IMG/VR virus record: IMGVR_UViG_3300044684_000161
Location: 26,103-90,102 of that record
Source of the DNA: a virus
Strand: one strand, 5' to 3'
DNA length: 64,000 nucleotides
Below the pieces are notes generated by a model. The model did no database searches, had not been told where the DNA came from, and saw only the letters and a program-made list of their open reading frames with translations. This document shows positions 49,297 to 57,141 of this stretch, piece by piece; the first letter of the stretch is position 1, and every line of letters begins with the position of its first letter. A program made the translations under genes and the position numbers.

Positions 49297-52164
49297 ATGG
49301 CGAACTTGCCTTCGCACGTTATTGAACAGGCGAAGTCGAGCGGCTTGGTGCCCCTCATCGAAGGATACGGGGTCAAGCTCGCGAAACAGGGTGCGGACTA
49401 TTTCGGTTTGTGCCCGTTCCATAACGAAAAATCAGAAAGTTTTACCGTGAGGCCCGACAAGGGCTTCTATCACTGTTTTGGCTGTGGAGCTCATGGAGAT
49501 CCAATCGCGTTCGTGCGAGAGTTCGAGGGCATCGGCTTCCGCGATGCCGTGCAAAAGCTGGCTGGCGGTCTTCCGGCAGATGCGACGCCGCGCGAGAAGC
49601 GCGATATCGAACACGCGGAAACAGAAGAGTGGATTGCCATCAATCCGGTTCCGGCAAGCGCGCCGGCGCCCAAGGATGTGCTGAATCGAAAGATCGGCGG
49701 CAATTGGCAAAAACTCGTCGGCAAGCAGCGCTGGGAATACCGCAATGCTGATGGCTCGCTGATCGGCTACGTCTACCGTTTTGACAAGCCAGGCGGCGGC
49801 AAGGAGGTAATGCCGCAGGTCTATTGCACGAACCAACAGACGGGCGAGATGGAATGGCGCTGGCTGTCGTTTCCAAAGCCGCGCCCGCTGTACGGGCTCG
49901 ACAAACTGGCACGCAATCCCAATGCGCAGGTCATCGTTGTCGAAGGCGAGAAGACGTGCGACGCGGCCCAGGTTCGATTTATCGAGGCCGGTGTTCCAGA
50001 GTCCAAGCTCGTTGTCGTTTCGTGGCCCGGCGGCGGCAAAGCCGTCAAGCACGCCGATTTCTCTCCGCTGTGGGGGCGCCGCGTTGGCCTGTGGCCCGAT
50101 GCTGACCTGAAGACCTACATCGACAAGCACCCGAAGGCCGGCGAGTTGATGCCTTTTCTCGAGCAACCAGGCACGATTGCTATGCTCGACGTGTTTGAGG
50201 CGATTCGCGCTAAATGCGAAGGTGTGAAGTTCTTCGTGCCTCCGCCGGGTGTACCTGATGGCTGGGACTTGGCGGACCCGTTTCCGGATGGGTTCGACCT
50301 GCTCGCGCACGCGAAGACAGCGCGGCTCGCGGAGAATATCCACGATGAGTTCAGCGTGTCCGAGCCGGAACCTGTGCTAGTTGAGGCGCGCGCCGACGAC
50401 ATCCCGCCGTGGGAAGGGAAGCCGAATTTCCCGACGCCTGATGAGAAGGCGCGCAAACCATCCAATGAGGGCGGCTCTGATGACGGCCGTGACGACGAAG
50501 AGGACGGCCCGGCGCGCAATGGACATTTCACAATTCTCGGCTACAACCGAGGCGAGTACTTCATCTTCCAGCACGACCAAGGACAGATTCAGCGGTGCAC
50601 GAAGGGGGACTTCACCGACGCAGGCTTGATCGAGCTTGCGCCGCTTAACTGGTGGGAAGCGAATTTCTCTGGCGGCGACAAGGGCGGCATCAACAAACGC
50701 GCCGCGCAGAACTTCATCATGCGCACAGCCGAGGCGCGCGGCATCTACGACATCGGCCGCATTCGCGGACGCGGAGCGTGGATCGACGAAGGGCGCTTCG
50801 TGTTCCATCACGGGGCCCGGTTATCAGTCGATGGCGAAACGACCGATATCACGAAGATCAAGTCGCGCTACGTATACGAACTCGACGCGGATTTGCCTGA
50901 GCCGGCTGATGAGCCGTTGTCCGACGAGGAAGGCGCTCAATTGCTCGAAGTGGCGAAATCATTTCGATGGACCAAGCCAGGATCTGCGGCGCTGCTCGCA
51001 GGTTGGGTTGTCCTTGCACCGCTCTGTGGCGCGCTGAAATGGCGCCCTCACATTTGGTGTACGGGGGGCGCTGGATCGGGCAAGACAACGGTGTTGAACG
51101 AGTTCGTCCAACCGCTTATGTGCGGCATGGAGGTATTCGCGCAAGGCAATAGTTCGGAGGCCGGCATCCGACAGACGCTGCGCGCCGACGCTCGCCCGGT
51201 GCTGTTCGATGAGTCCGAGCAGAACGACGAGCGCGAAAAAAACCGCGTTCAAGCGATCATTTCGCTGATCCGCCAAGCATCGACCGAATCGCAGGCGCGC
51301 ACGTTGAAGGGCACCGCCGGCGGCGAAGCGATGTCGTTTCACATTCGCTCAATGTTCTGCCTAGCGTCGATCCAGGTGGGCTTGAAGCACCAGGCCGACA
51401 TGGAGCGCTTGACCGTCCTGGCGCTGCGCCCGAAGCGCGACGACAAGGACGCTGCAGGGACATGGGAGAAGATCAAGGCGGCACTCTACACGATCCAGCG
51501 CGATCGAAATCTGCCAGCTAAGCTGTTCCGGCGATCGCTCGATCTACTGCCGATCATCCGCGAGAACATCGAAACGTTCTCGGCTGTCGCTGCTCGTCGC
51601 TTCGGTTCCCAGCGCGAAGGCGATCAATACGGAACCTTGCTCGCAGGGACTTGGGCGCTCACTTCCAGCGCTCTCGTCACATTTCCCGAGGCCGAGGCCA
51701 TGATCGACAGCTACGACTGGTCGGAGCATGTCGAAAACAATGAGACAGACGAAGCGCAGCGTGCGCTCGCGGCGCTCATGGAGTCACACGTGCGCCTTAA
51801 CGGAATCGAGGTGACGGTGCATGAACTCGTGCGCGCAGCCGCCAATGCGCCGACGGAGGTGGTCGACCTTGCATCCCCGAAAGCCAATGCGATCCTTGAG
51901 CGCCACGGCATGAAGGTGCGTAATAACCGGCTTCTGTTCTCGAACAATTCGAACGAACTCAAACGGCTGATGGAAGGTACTTCGTTTGAGGCTGATTTGC
52001 GCGGCGTGCTTCTTCGGCTTGAAGGCGCTGACCGGTTCGGTAACCTCACGGTGAAATTCAACGGCGTCCCGGGAAAATGCATTAGCCTCCCGCTTGATCC
52101 TTTGATCGACGATGATGTCCGCTCTCCGACGATTTCATACAGTAACGAGACGGAGGAATTCTGA
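49297..52164 (+). CDS. Primase-helicase (CHC2 zinc finger, TOPRIM, DUF927-like ATPase)
   Basis: A 955-residue replication protein. Residues 39-63 are a DnaG-type CHC2 zinc finger (C39, H42, C60, C63). TOPRIM-like VIVVEGEKTCDAAQ is near 212. Residues about 560-800 form a helicase-like ATPase: CTGGAGSGKTT near 590 and VLFDESEQND (Walker B), similar to DUF927 modules. The fused domains would prime and unwind at the fork. No polymerase gene is in the window, so host or other phage enzymes elongate. The stop shares a base with the next ATG. Confidence 0.9.
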   Translation: MANLPSHVIEQAKSSGLVPLIEGYGVKLAKQGADYFGLCPFHNEKSESFTVRPDKGFYHCFGCGAHGDPIAFVREFEGIGFRDAVQKLAGGLPADATPREKRDIEHAETEEWIAINPVPASAPAPKDVLNRKIGGNWQKLVGKQRWEYRNADGSLIGYVYRFDKPGGGKEVMPQVYCTNQQTGEMEWRWLSFPKPRPLYGLDKLARNPNAQVIVVEGEKTCDAAQVRFIEAGVPESKLVVVSWPGGGKAVKHADFSPLWGRRVGLWPDADLKTYIDKHPKAGELMPFLEQPGTIAMLDVFEAIRAKCEGVKFFVPPPGVPDGWDLADPFPDGFDLLAHAKTARLAENIHDEFSVSEPEPVLVEARADDIPPWEGKPNFPTPDEKARKPSNEGGSDDGRDDEEDGPARNGHFTILGYNRGEYFIFQHDQGQIQRCTKGDFTDAGLIELAPLNWWEANFSGGDKGGINKRAAQNFIMRTAEARGIYDIGRIRGRGAWIDEGRFVFHHGARLSVDGETTDITKIKSRYVYELDADLPEPADEPLSDEEGAQLLEVAKSFRWTKPGSAALLAGWVVLAPLCGALKWRPHIWCTGGAGSGKTTVLNEFVQPLMCGMEVFAQGNSSEAGIRQTLRADARPVLFDESEQNDEREKNRVQAIISLIRQASTESQARTLKGTAGGEAMSFHIRSMFCLASIQVGLKHQADMERLTVLALRPKRDDKDAAGTWEKIKAALYTIQRDRNLPAKLFRRSLDLLPIIRENIETFSAVAARRFGSQREGDQYGTLLAGTWALTSSALVTFPEAEAMIDSYDWSEHVENNETDEAQRALAALMESHVRLNGIEVTVHELVRAAANAPTEVVDLASPKANAILERHGMKVRNNRLLFSNNSNELKRLMEGTSFEADLRGVLLRLEGADRFGNLTVKFNGVPGKCISLPLDPLIDDDVRSPTISYSNETEEF

Positions 52165-52610
52165 TGGCTGCCCAAATCACGGTGCCGAAGGGTTTCAAGA
52201 GTGACTTCGATCTCGTTTGCGACCGCCTCAGCGCCACGCCAGAAGAGATCGAGGACATTCGCCAGAAGGTGCGTGCCGACTTTGAGGATTGGGGACGCGT
52301 CGTGCAGCGTATGGCGGCTATCTGGCGCTACGTTGACCGCGTGTGGGCGTCGTTCCTCGGTGGCGTCGGCGTGTTGCCATCACGCGAGCAGTGTGAGACT
52401 TGCATCAGGGCTATGGCGTGGATGCCGGCCGATCCGATCCTCTTCGATCGGCTTGAACATATCGAGCTCGTTGAACTGTGCGGGCAGATCGACGGCGCGA
52501 TCTTAGGGCCGATCCCATACGAAGAAGCCCCACATTTCAGTACGATGCGAGATATGATGGAATATCGCGCGCTCGAGGCGCGGATGCGCGCGGAGCTTAC
52601 CGCGACTTGA
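52164..52610 (+). CDS. Hypothetical protein after the primase
   Basis: A 148-residue protein behind GGAGGAA, ATG overlapping the primase stop (TGATG). Helical and acidic (EEIEDIRQKVRADFEDWGRV, QIDGAILGPIPYEEAP). No family recognised; coupling to the primase suggests a replication accessory role. Its end overlaps a leftward gene by 14 bases. Confidence 0.65.
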   Translation: MAAQITVPKGFKSDFDLVCDRLSATPEEIEDIRQKVRADFEDWGRVVQRMAAIWRYVDRVWASFLGGVGVLPSREQCETCIRAMAWMPADPILFDRLEHIELVELCGQIDGAILGPIPYEEAPHFSTMRDMMEYRALEARMRAELTAT

Positions 52611-52785
52611 GACAAGCCTCGCGCGTCTCGTGGATGACTTGCAGGACGAGGTCGATCACTTCGCTGTATGGCACCCAGCGACAGGATTCGGCGACGACGC
52701 GGTCCTCGTCGTTCGACACATTGATCATGTCTACGCCTTCGCACTCCGGCTCAAAGATGCGTACTGAGAAAGGCGGAAGGCTCAT
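52597..52785 (-). CDS. Small leftward protein of unknown function
   Basis: A 62-residue protein (MSLPPFSVRIFEPECEGVDM, then SNDEDRVVAESCRWVPYSEV). Its ATG lacks a ribosome site but is preceded by a 9-bp inverted repeat and a variant of the recurrent promoter-like element, like other phage genes in this window. The convergent overlap with the previous gene is small. Confidence 0.5.
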   Translation of the reverse strand: MSLPPFSVRIFEPECEGVDMINVSNDEDRVVAESCRWVPYSEVIDLVLQVIHETREACLKSR

Positions 52786-52787
52786 GG

Positions 52788-52820
52788 CAATCTGACCGGA
52801 GGAGGACTCTAGTCAGATTG
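52788..52820 (-). repeat. Inverted repeat before the 52785 start codon
   Basis: CAATCTGAC and GTCAGATTG, perfect 9-bp arms (52788-52796 and 52812-52820), two bases from the ATG on the minus strand. Confidence 0.55.
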
Positions 52821-52831
52821 TCGTGTCGCGA
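52817..52831 (-). promoter_or_regulatory. Recurrent phage promoter-like element (variant)
   Basis: Minus strand TCGCGACACGACAAT, 13 of 15 bases equal to the copies at 5186 and 31001. The plus strand here (TCGTGTCGCGA) is also similar, so orientation is inferred from the leftward gene. Confidence 0.4.
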
Positions 52832-52838
52832 CGGCGTG

Positions 52839-54050
52839 TCAGGCGGCCCACGATACCCAGTTCGCCGCTGGGGCCGCGCGCGGCTCGTCTACGTTCACCG
52901 GCATGCTGAACGTAATCCCATGCACCGGGTGGGTAATCCAGAGCGCTTGACGCGGCGGCTCGAAGCCGAAGTTGTTCGAGAAGGCGTACTCGTCGTATCC
53001 CTTCAGCGAGCCGTTGACGATGAGACGTTGCAATTGGATCAATTGATGCCAGTGACCGAGCAGCATCGTGTCATAGCTGGCCCCGATCTGCGTCTGACGA
53101 CTACGCTTTTTGTGGTCGCCTCGGATGATAGGCCCAAGCGCGCCGATCATGCCATCGCCGCCGCGAAATTGATCACCATGCGTGAGCAGATAGCGATGTT
53201 CGAAAACCTTGTAGATCGCATCCGGGCCATTCGGAATGAGGAATGAGATGCGTTTGTCTTGCTCGAACCGCTTGGCGAGGAAGCAATAGAGCAACCAATC
53301 GAACGAAGTGTAATTGCGCCCCTTCGCCCGGATTTTGTGTGTGTTGCGGCCGTGGTTGCCGGATACACACGGCACGAAGACTTTCCCAAACCGATCTGCC
53401 AGGGTTTCGATGCACCAACACAACACGCCAAACAGATCAAGCACCGTTGGCATGATCTCGACCTCATTGGTCGCCATCAACTCTTCGTGGATATCGCCCG
53501 ACACGAGGTCTCCACCGAGGGCAAATACGATACCCGGATAGGTCGGATTGACCATATGGTTGTTGAGGAGATTGATCGCTGTCTCGATCAATCGGCGCGC
53601 CCGGCGATGCGCTATTTCAAGATTGTATTCATTCACACCGTTGATTTGCAGTGGATCGACGACCTCCGCCCAATGCCAGTCAGATGCGAATAGGGTGGGG
53701 ACGCCTGGAGCATCTTTGGCGAACCGCTTCGGCACAAGCCATTTTGGCGGCTCTACAGATTCGGCTACCAGCTTTAGAATTTTTCGCTTTACGTATTCTT
53801 CGTCTAGCGCTTCCTGTCGGGCAGAGGAAATTGCGGACCTTAATGTGCGAACTTCACTCTCGAGTTCGGCAAGTCGACCAGGGTCATTTGATTGTGCCGG
53901 GCTTTCGACGAGCGCCGACTGCATCCCCATCTTCTTCATCCGGCGCAGGCACCAGGAACTGTCTATGCCGAGATCGCGGGCCGTTGCTCGATGGTCGTAG
54001 TTGTTCTTGCGCGTGGCCGCTTCGAATTGTTCGTCTGAAATTGTAGGCAT
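52839..54050 (-). CDS. Metallophosphoesterase with an N-terminal HTH
   Basis: A 403-residue protein, start ATG 54050. Residues 1-45 (FEAATRKNNYDHRATARDLG, IDSSWCLRRMKKMG) are a helix-turn-helix, followed by a short coiled coil. Residues about 120-380 hold the calcineurin-like metal motifs: LFASDWHWAE, GGDLVSGD, VSGNHGR, LTHGDQF and LLGHWHQL. This suggests a nuclease or phosphodiesterase (SbcD/Mre11-like fold) targeted to DNA by the HTH. Leftward gene with its own promoter-like element and inverted repeat. Confidence 0.82.
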   Translation of the reverse strand: MPTISDEQFEAATRKNNYDHRATARDLGIDSSWCLRRMKKMGMQSALVESPAQSNDPGRLAELESEVRTLRSAISSARQEALDEEYVKRKILKLVAESVEPPKWLVPKRFAKDAPGVPTLFASDWHWAEVVDPLQINGVNEYNLEIAHRRARRLIETAINLLNNHMVNPTYPGIVFALGGDLVSGDIHEELMATNEVEIMPTVLDLFGVLCWCIETLADRFGKVFVPCVSGNHGRNTHKIRAKGRNYTSFDWLLYCFLAKRFEQDKRISFLIPNGPDAIYKVFEHRYLLTHGDQFRGGDGMIGALGPIIRGDHKKRSRQTQIGASYDTMLLGHWHQLIQLQRLIVNGSLKGYDEYAFSNNFGFEPPRQALWITHPVHGITFSMPVNVDEPRAAPAANWVSWAA

Positions 54051-54058
54051 AGCTCGGC

Positions 54059-54090
54059 CCCGAAAGTGTGGTCTGCTGCACATTTTCGGG
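54059..54090. repeat. Inverted repeat upstream of the metallophosphoesterase gene
   Basis: CCCGAAAGTGTG (54059-54070) and CACATTTTCGGG (54079-54090), one mismatch in 12, 9 bases from ATG 54050. It overlaps the end of a promoter-like element, so it may be an operator or a leader hairpin. Confidence 0.55.
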
Positions 54091-54096
54091 TCACGA
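54082..54096 (-). promoter_or_regulatory. Recurrent phage promoter-like element, leftward
   Basis: Minus strand TCGTGACCCGAAAAT, with the invariant A at position 11 and T at 15. The leader would be about 25 bases. Confidence 0.5.
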
Positions 54097-54103
54097 CTTT
54101 GGG

Positions 54104-54289
54104 CTATACGGTCACGATCTTCTGCGGGCGGTGACTGCGGGCCGGCGGGAGGATCGAGAAGTTTTCCGGCAGTATCCATACGCCGCCGACCATTTTGGCG
54201 GCCGGAATGCGGCCCTGCTGGATGAGCTTTTGAATGCGGCGGGGCGTCACACCAAATCGCGCGGCCGCTTCGGCGGTGCTGATCGTCAT
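54104..54289 (-). CDS. HTH DNA-binding protein (excisionase/MerR-like)
   Basis: A 61-residue protein: ISTAEAAARFGVTPRRIQKL, IQQGRIPAAKMVGGVWILPE, a helix-turn-helix with wing of the HTH_17/excisionase type. ATG 54289 overlaps the stop of a membrane peptide gene (TGATG) and has GGGGGA upstream. Candidate excisionase or regulator of the leftward operon; the window contains a second such protein at 41898. Confidence 0.78.
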   Translation of the reverse strand: MTISTAEAAARFGVTPRRIQKLIQQGRIPAAKMVGGVWILPENFSILPPARSHRPQKIVTV

Positions 54290-54387
54290 CAAAATCCCCC
54301 GAAAGAGTGAATCGTGAGCAGCGCCGTGAAGGCTACGATGGAGGCGGCGACGCATGCGCCGAGTACCTGCTTAGATGCTGCGCTCAT
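54289..54387 (-). CDS. 32-residue membrane peptide
   Basis: MSAASKQVLGACVAASIVAF plus TALLTIHSFGGF, one transmembrane helix. GGAG is eight bases ahead of ATG 54387 and the stop is coupled to the HTH gene. Function unknown. Confidence 0.55.
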   Translation of the reverse strand: MSAASKQVLGACVAASIVAFTALLTIHSFGGF

Positions 54388-54535
54388 GACGGTTGCTCCA
54401 TTCGGAAATTGTTTCCCAGCAGTTACGCTCGTCCATCGGGCGGCTCTGGTTGATGCGCACGATACACAGGCAAATGACAGTCGCGACAATCATGAACCCT
54501 AGATAGATCGCCGCGATTTCCCCAAATACGTCCAT
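54371..54535 (-). CDS. 54-residue membrane protein
   Basis: ATG 54535 with AGGAGA six bases upstream. One membrane segment (IAAIYLGFMIVATVICLCIV) and a short hydrophilic tail (SRPMDERNCWETISEWSNRH). It overlaps the next peptide gene by 17 bases. Function unknown. Confidence 0.6.
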   Translation of the reverse strand: MDVFGEIAAIYLGFMIVATVICLCIVRINQSRPMDERNCWETISEWSNRHERSI

Positions 54536-54548
54536 AGTTCATCTCCTA

Positions 54549-54980
54549 TTATTGGACCGCTTCTGCCAGGACTACGTTGAGCGCGTCGCGAATCTCACGG
54601 CGCGTGCTGATGTCCTGAATCTCATTTGAAAGCGTCAGCGCCTCGCCGATCGCGCGGAACTCGTCGCCGGATACGCCCCAGCGTCCAGACGCTGCTGCGC
54701 GTGCGCGCACCTCGACTATCGCCTCAAGTGCGCGCGACATGACGGCCTGCGCTTCGGCTGGCTGCTGCCGCGCAAGCACAGCACCGAGGTTCAGTGCACA
54801 CGCCAGGGTATGCCATCCTGGTTCGTCGCCAACACCGCGCCGGAACGCATCGAGCACCGTGTGCGGCGGCAGTTGCAGATTCGTCATTGCCTCCTTTGGC
54901 ACTGCGAACGTCATCGGCAGGTAGCCCGGGAGCAGCTTGCGCGGGCGGTATGGCTTGCGGGGCCTGGTGCTCTTAGGCAT
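54549..54980 (-). CDS. Hypothetical basic-N-terminus protein
   Basis: A 143-residue protein, start ATG 54980 within the end of the upstream gene; GGGGAGGCGGAG precedes it. The N-terminus is Arg/Lys/Pro-rich (PKSTRPRKPYRPRKLLPGYL), then two helical blocks (AVMSRALEAIVEVRARAAAS, ISTRREIRDALNVVLAEAVQ). Similar proteins occur in phages of this host range, with no known function. Confidence 0.65.
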   Translation of the reverse strand: MPKSTRPRKPYRPRKLLPGYLPMTFAVPKEAMTNLQLPPHTVLDAFRRGVGDEPGWHTLACALNLGAVLARQQPAEAQAVMSRALEAIVEVRARAAASGRWGVSGDEFRAIGEALTLSNEIQDISTRREIRDALNVVLAEAVQ

Positions 54981-55530
54981 GCTCCGCCTCCCCAGCGATC
55001 TCGGCGCGCAGGTGCTCGACGAATGGCATCCAAACGTGATCGTAGAAGCCGACCAGAGCGGGCCTCTCGCGCTGCTCGACGAAGTGCCATGGTTCGTCTC
55101 CAAGCGGTTCGCAGCCGAACAGCGCATTGATGAATAGGTCTTTGCCGCAGTCCTCGCATGGAATCTGATGCCATGCCTCGCGCGCTTCTTCCGCGTCGAT
55201 GGAGCGGTCGCGTCGCTCACGAATGATTTCGCGCCTCACGCGCGCGACCGATGCGTCGAAGTCGAATTCGTAGAGCGACAGGCCGGCCAGCTTGTCGAGC
55301 AGGTAGCCGCGATCGATTGACACGAGGAACCATTTAAGTGTCGATCCCATGTTGCCCCATGAGTAGGCGTAATTTCCGTAGTCGGAATTGATCAGGATTT
55401 CACCGCCGTGCATGATTCCGCTCGTGCTCGGGCGCTCCCATCCGCGTAGCGCGATAGTCGCCCAGCATCCGTGCTCGCCGCGCAAGCTGTAGCGCTCCAT
55501 CGGCGGTTCTTTGGTGATTGTCGTGGTCAT
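54973..55530 (-). CDS. Hypothetical protein
   Basis: A 185-residue protein, start taken as ATG 55530; ATG 55500 (MERYSLRG) is an alternative because neither has a clear ribosome site. It has GEHGCWATIALRGWERP, INSDYGNYAYSWGNMGSTLK, a helical middle and a CEDC pair. Unknown function. Coupled to the next gene. Confidence 0.65.
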   Translation of the reverse strand: MTTTITKEPPMERYSLRGEHGCWATIALRGWERPSTSGIMHGGEILINSDYGNYAYSWGNMGSTLKWFLVSIDRGYLLDKLAGLSLYEFDFDASVARVRREIIRERRDRSIDAEEAREAWHQIPCEDCGKDLFINALFGCEPLGDEPWHFVEQRERPALVGFYDHVWMPFVEHLRAEIAGEAEHA

Positions 55531-55576
55531 GGTGTTCTGGCCCGGCGCGGCCGGGCGTTGGTTTGCGATTTGCGAT

Positions 55577-55759
55577 TCAGGCTGCGATTGACGGGGGCGC
55601 CGACACGATCCCGATCGCACGCTCAGCGAAGTTGCAAACGTCGAGCACGTCATCGACCCATGCCGGGTACGGCGGCTCGCCACCGGCATCGATCTCCGCG
55701 CGGAATTGCTCAAGCGCTTCTTTCGCCAGTGCACGCAGGCGTTCGATTTGGTTTTTCAT
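55577..55759 (-). CDS. Small helical protein
   Basis: A 60-residue protein: QIERLRALAKEALEQFRAEI, then YPAWVDDVLDVCNFAERAIG. Small phage protein of unknown function in the leftward accessory operon. Confidence 0.5.
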   Translation of the reverse strand: MKNQIERLRALAKEALEQFRAEIDAGGEPPYPAWVDDVLDVCNFAERAIGIVSAPPSIAA

Positions 55760-55767
55760 GGTCGTAT

Positions 55768-55998
55768 TTATTGGTTGTATATCGAAGGCTCCCAGCCGTC
55801 GCGGAGCACAATGTGCTGGGAGGCAAACGGGGCTTCATGAGGCTCGTTTCGATCAATCCGCCTTGTCGAGCCAGCCGGGATTCTTTGTGGCGCGTCAAGA
55901 CATCCGGAGCCGTCCTCACCACAGATATCCACGCATTTGAACTGCGCGCTCATGCGACGATCGTAATAGACGGCATCGTAGTAGGTTCGATCGAACAT
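55768..55998 (-). CDS. Small hypothetical protein
   Basis: A 76-residue protein from ATG 55998 (GAGAC upstream); the frame reaches 56019, but that would overlap the upstream gene more. Tyr-rich start (MFDRTYYDAVYYDRR) and a CVDICGEDGSGC cluster. Function unknown. Confidence 0.45.
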   Translation of the reverse strand: MFDRTYYDAVYYDRRMSAQFKCVDICGEDGSGCLDAPQRIPAGSTRRIDRNEPHEAPFASQHIVLRDGWEPSIYNQ

Positions 55999-56005
55999 GG
56001 CTGTC

Positions 56006-56137
56006 TCAGCGGGTAGCATCCAAGTAACCCAGCGCGTAGCCGGAGCTCTGCTCGCGCGGCGCGCGGCCTCTCATCGCGTCGTTCCAGCCGCGCGCCCACG
56101 CGCGGATGCGGTATTGTTCGATGTTCTGCATGTTCAT
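56006..56137 (-). CDS. 43-residue small protein
   Basis: ATG 56137: MNMQNIEQYRIRAWARGWND, then AMRGRAPREQSSGYALGYLD. The GYxxGYLDA end is common in small phage proteins. It ends 8 bases before the next start. Function unknown. Confidence 0.55.
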   Translation of the reverse strand: MNMQNIEQYRIRAWARGWNDAMRGRAPREQSSGYALGYLDATR

Positions 56138-56448
56138 GGTCTCAGTGGGCCCGGCGGACCGGGCGGGTTGTTAAATGGATTTGCGGCCGCGAAGTTGATC
56201 GACGTACCACTTAGCGTCAGCCAGCGTGCTTTCGCGCCCGATGAACTCGCCGGCCTTCGTGATAGCCCAGCGACGCCCATTCTTGGCAATGGAACGGCAA
56301 TGCGTCGCGCATCAGGTCCAGCAGGTCGCGTGCTGTAGTGCTCATGGTGGCATCCCCGTTTGAAGTCGTGCGCCGCGACGATGACAAGCGACGCGATGCA
56401 CACGCCGATTGCTACGCCCAGCGCAAGGCCGATTTGAAATGTGGTCAT
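56134..56448 (-). CDS. Small membrane protein (extent uncertain)
   Basis: The N-terminus (MTTFQIGLALGVAIGVCIAS, LVIVAAHDFKRG) is a convincing membrane helix, but the frame after about residue 35 overlaps a better coding signal in other frames and may be meaningless. There is no ribosome site. The true end could be changed by the frameshift noted at 56171-56345. Confidence 0.35.
   Translation of the reverse strand: MTTFQIGLALGVAIGVCIASLVIVAAHDFKRGCHHEHYSTRPAGPDARRIAVPLPRMGVAGLSRRPASSSGAKARWLTLSGTSINFAAANPFNNPPGPPGPLRP
56171..56345 (-). pseudogene. Frameshifted small gene
   Basis: From ATG 56345 the peptide MSTTARDLLDLMRDALP is read, like MSQTARDLLEL of the gene at 57567. After about codon 17 the credible sequence continues in the +1 frame (SIAKNGRRWAITKAGEFIGR, ESTLADAKWYVDQLRGRKSI, stop at 56171), which has no start codon of its own. 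A one-base change or sequencing error is the simplest reading. Confidence 0.5.
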
Positions 56449-56464
56449 GGTATTGTAATTAGTT

Positions 56465-56683
56465 TTAGAGTCGATTGATTGCTGCGCCTATCAATTCCTT
56501 CGCAAGTGCCATTGCCTCGCGCGGCGTCAGGTGAAGTGAAATTTTTCGACCATCATCGTAGTCGGTTGGGAAAAATTGCACCTTGATCCCAAGCGCACTG
56601 CCAGGCCCGGAATATACGGCGGCCGTCGATTGGCACTCGATAAGCTTTGCCGATTTCAGATTGAACTTTTCCTCGATTCTCAT
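56465..56683 (-). CDS. Hypothetical 72-residue protein
   Basis: Start taken at ATG 56683: MRIEEKFNLKSAKLIECQST, FPTDYDDGRKISLHLTPREA, ending AKELIGAAINRL. A small alpha/beta protein of unknown function; no clear ribosome site. Confidence 0.55.
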   Translation of the reverse strand: MRIEEKFNLKSAKLIECQSTAAVYSGPGSALGIKVQFFPTDYDDGRKISLHLTPREAMALAKELIGAAINRL

Positions 56684-56699
56684 GGTATCAATGCCCGCC

Positions 56700-56721
56700 G
56701 AAGCGGGAGTGGTTAGGCGGA
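56700..56721. repeat. 22-bp direct repeat, copy 1
   Basis: GAAGCGGGAGTGGTTAGGCG plus GA, identical to 56903-56924. Each copy covers the stop codon of one small leftward gene and its downstream bases. Confidence 0.8.
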
Positions 56722-56892
56722 TTGCTTGCAGTGATAGCAACGGTACTGCGCGCCTTTCTGCGGCATCGAAACGTGCGGTGCCCATGTGCTCATGTGACCG
56801 CAAGCTCCAAAGACGTACACGCCTTTCTCGTCGCGCTCGACATGGGACACAGTTACGAGTGGGCCGCGTGGGTCAGGGTTGCTCTGCATCAT
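56713..56892 (-). CDS. Small zinc-binding-like protein
   Basis: A 59-residue protein from ATG 56892 or 56889 (AGGAGA upstream). It has FGACGHMSTWAPHV and YRCYHCKQSA, a CxH...CxxC arrangement. Function unknown. The gene is bounded by the two copies of a 22-bp repeat. Confidence 0.6.
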   Translation of the reverse strand: MMQSNPDPRGPLVTVSHVERDEKGVYVFGACGHMSTWAPHVSMPQKGAQYRCYHCKQSA

Positions 56893-56902
56893 CGTTCTCC
56901 TA

Positions 56903-56924
56903 GAAGCGGGAGTGGTTAGGCGGA
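56903..56924. repeat. 22-bp direct repeat, copy 2
   Basis: Identical to 56700-56721, 203 bp apart; includes the stop of the gene at 56916-57116. Confidence 0.8.
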
Positions 56925-57116
56925 AGCGAGCGCAATGCGTTCTGCCGTGCGATACGCGGCATAAAGCTCTGGTTCGTTCGCGTACCAGTACCCCGACGCT
57001 CGGCCAGCACAGTAGCCAGCACCTTTCCCCAGCGCCCAATCAAAATGGTCCGGTCCGAGACGGTCGCGCGCATCGGCTTCGCTCATTTCTTCGCGCCAGT
57101 AGTCTTTCGTTGCCAT
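56916..57116 (-). CDS. Small hypothetical protein
   Basis: A 66-residue protein from ATG 57116 (AAGGGG nine bases upstream): MATKDYWREEMSEADARDRL, WALGKGAGYCAGRASGYWYA, ending TAERIALASA. Unknown function. Confidence 0.6.
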   Translation of the reverse strand: MATKDYWREEMSEADARDRLGPDHFDWALGKGAGYCAGRASGYWYANEPELYAAYRTAERIALASA

Positions 57117-57141
57117 CGTCATCCCCTTCGTGATTGCGTTG

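Noticed and set aside
54425-54541. Alternative 39-codon frame from ATG 54541
   Set aside because: AGGAG would touch the start codon, and the frame lacks the hydrophobic segment that makes the overlapping 54-codon gene convincing.
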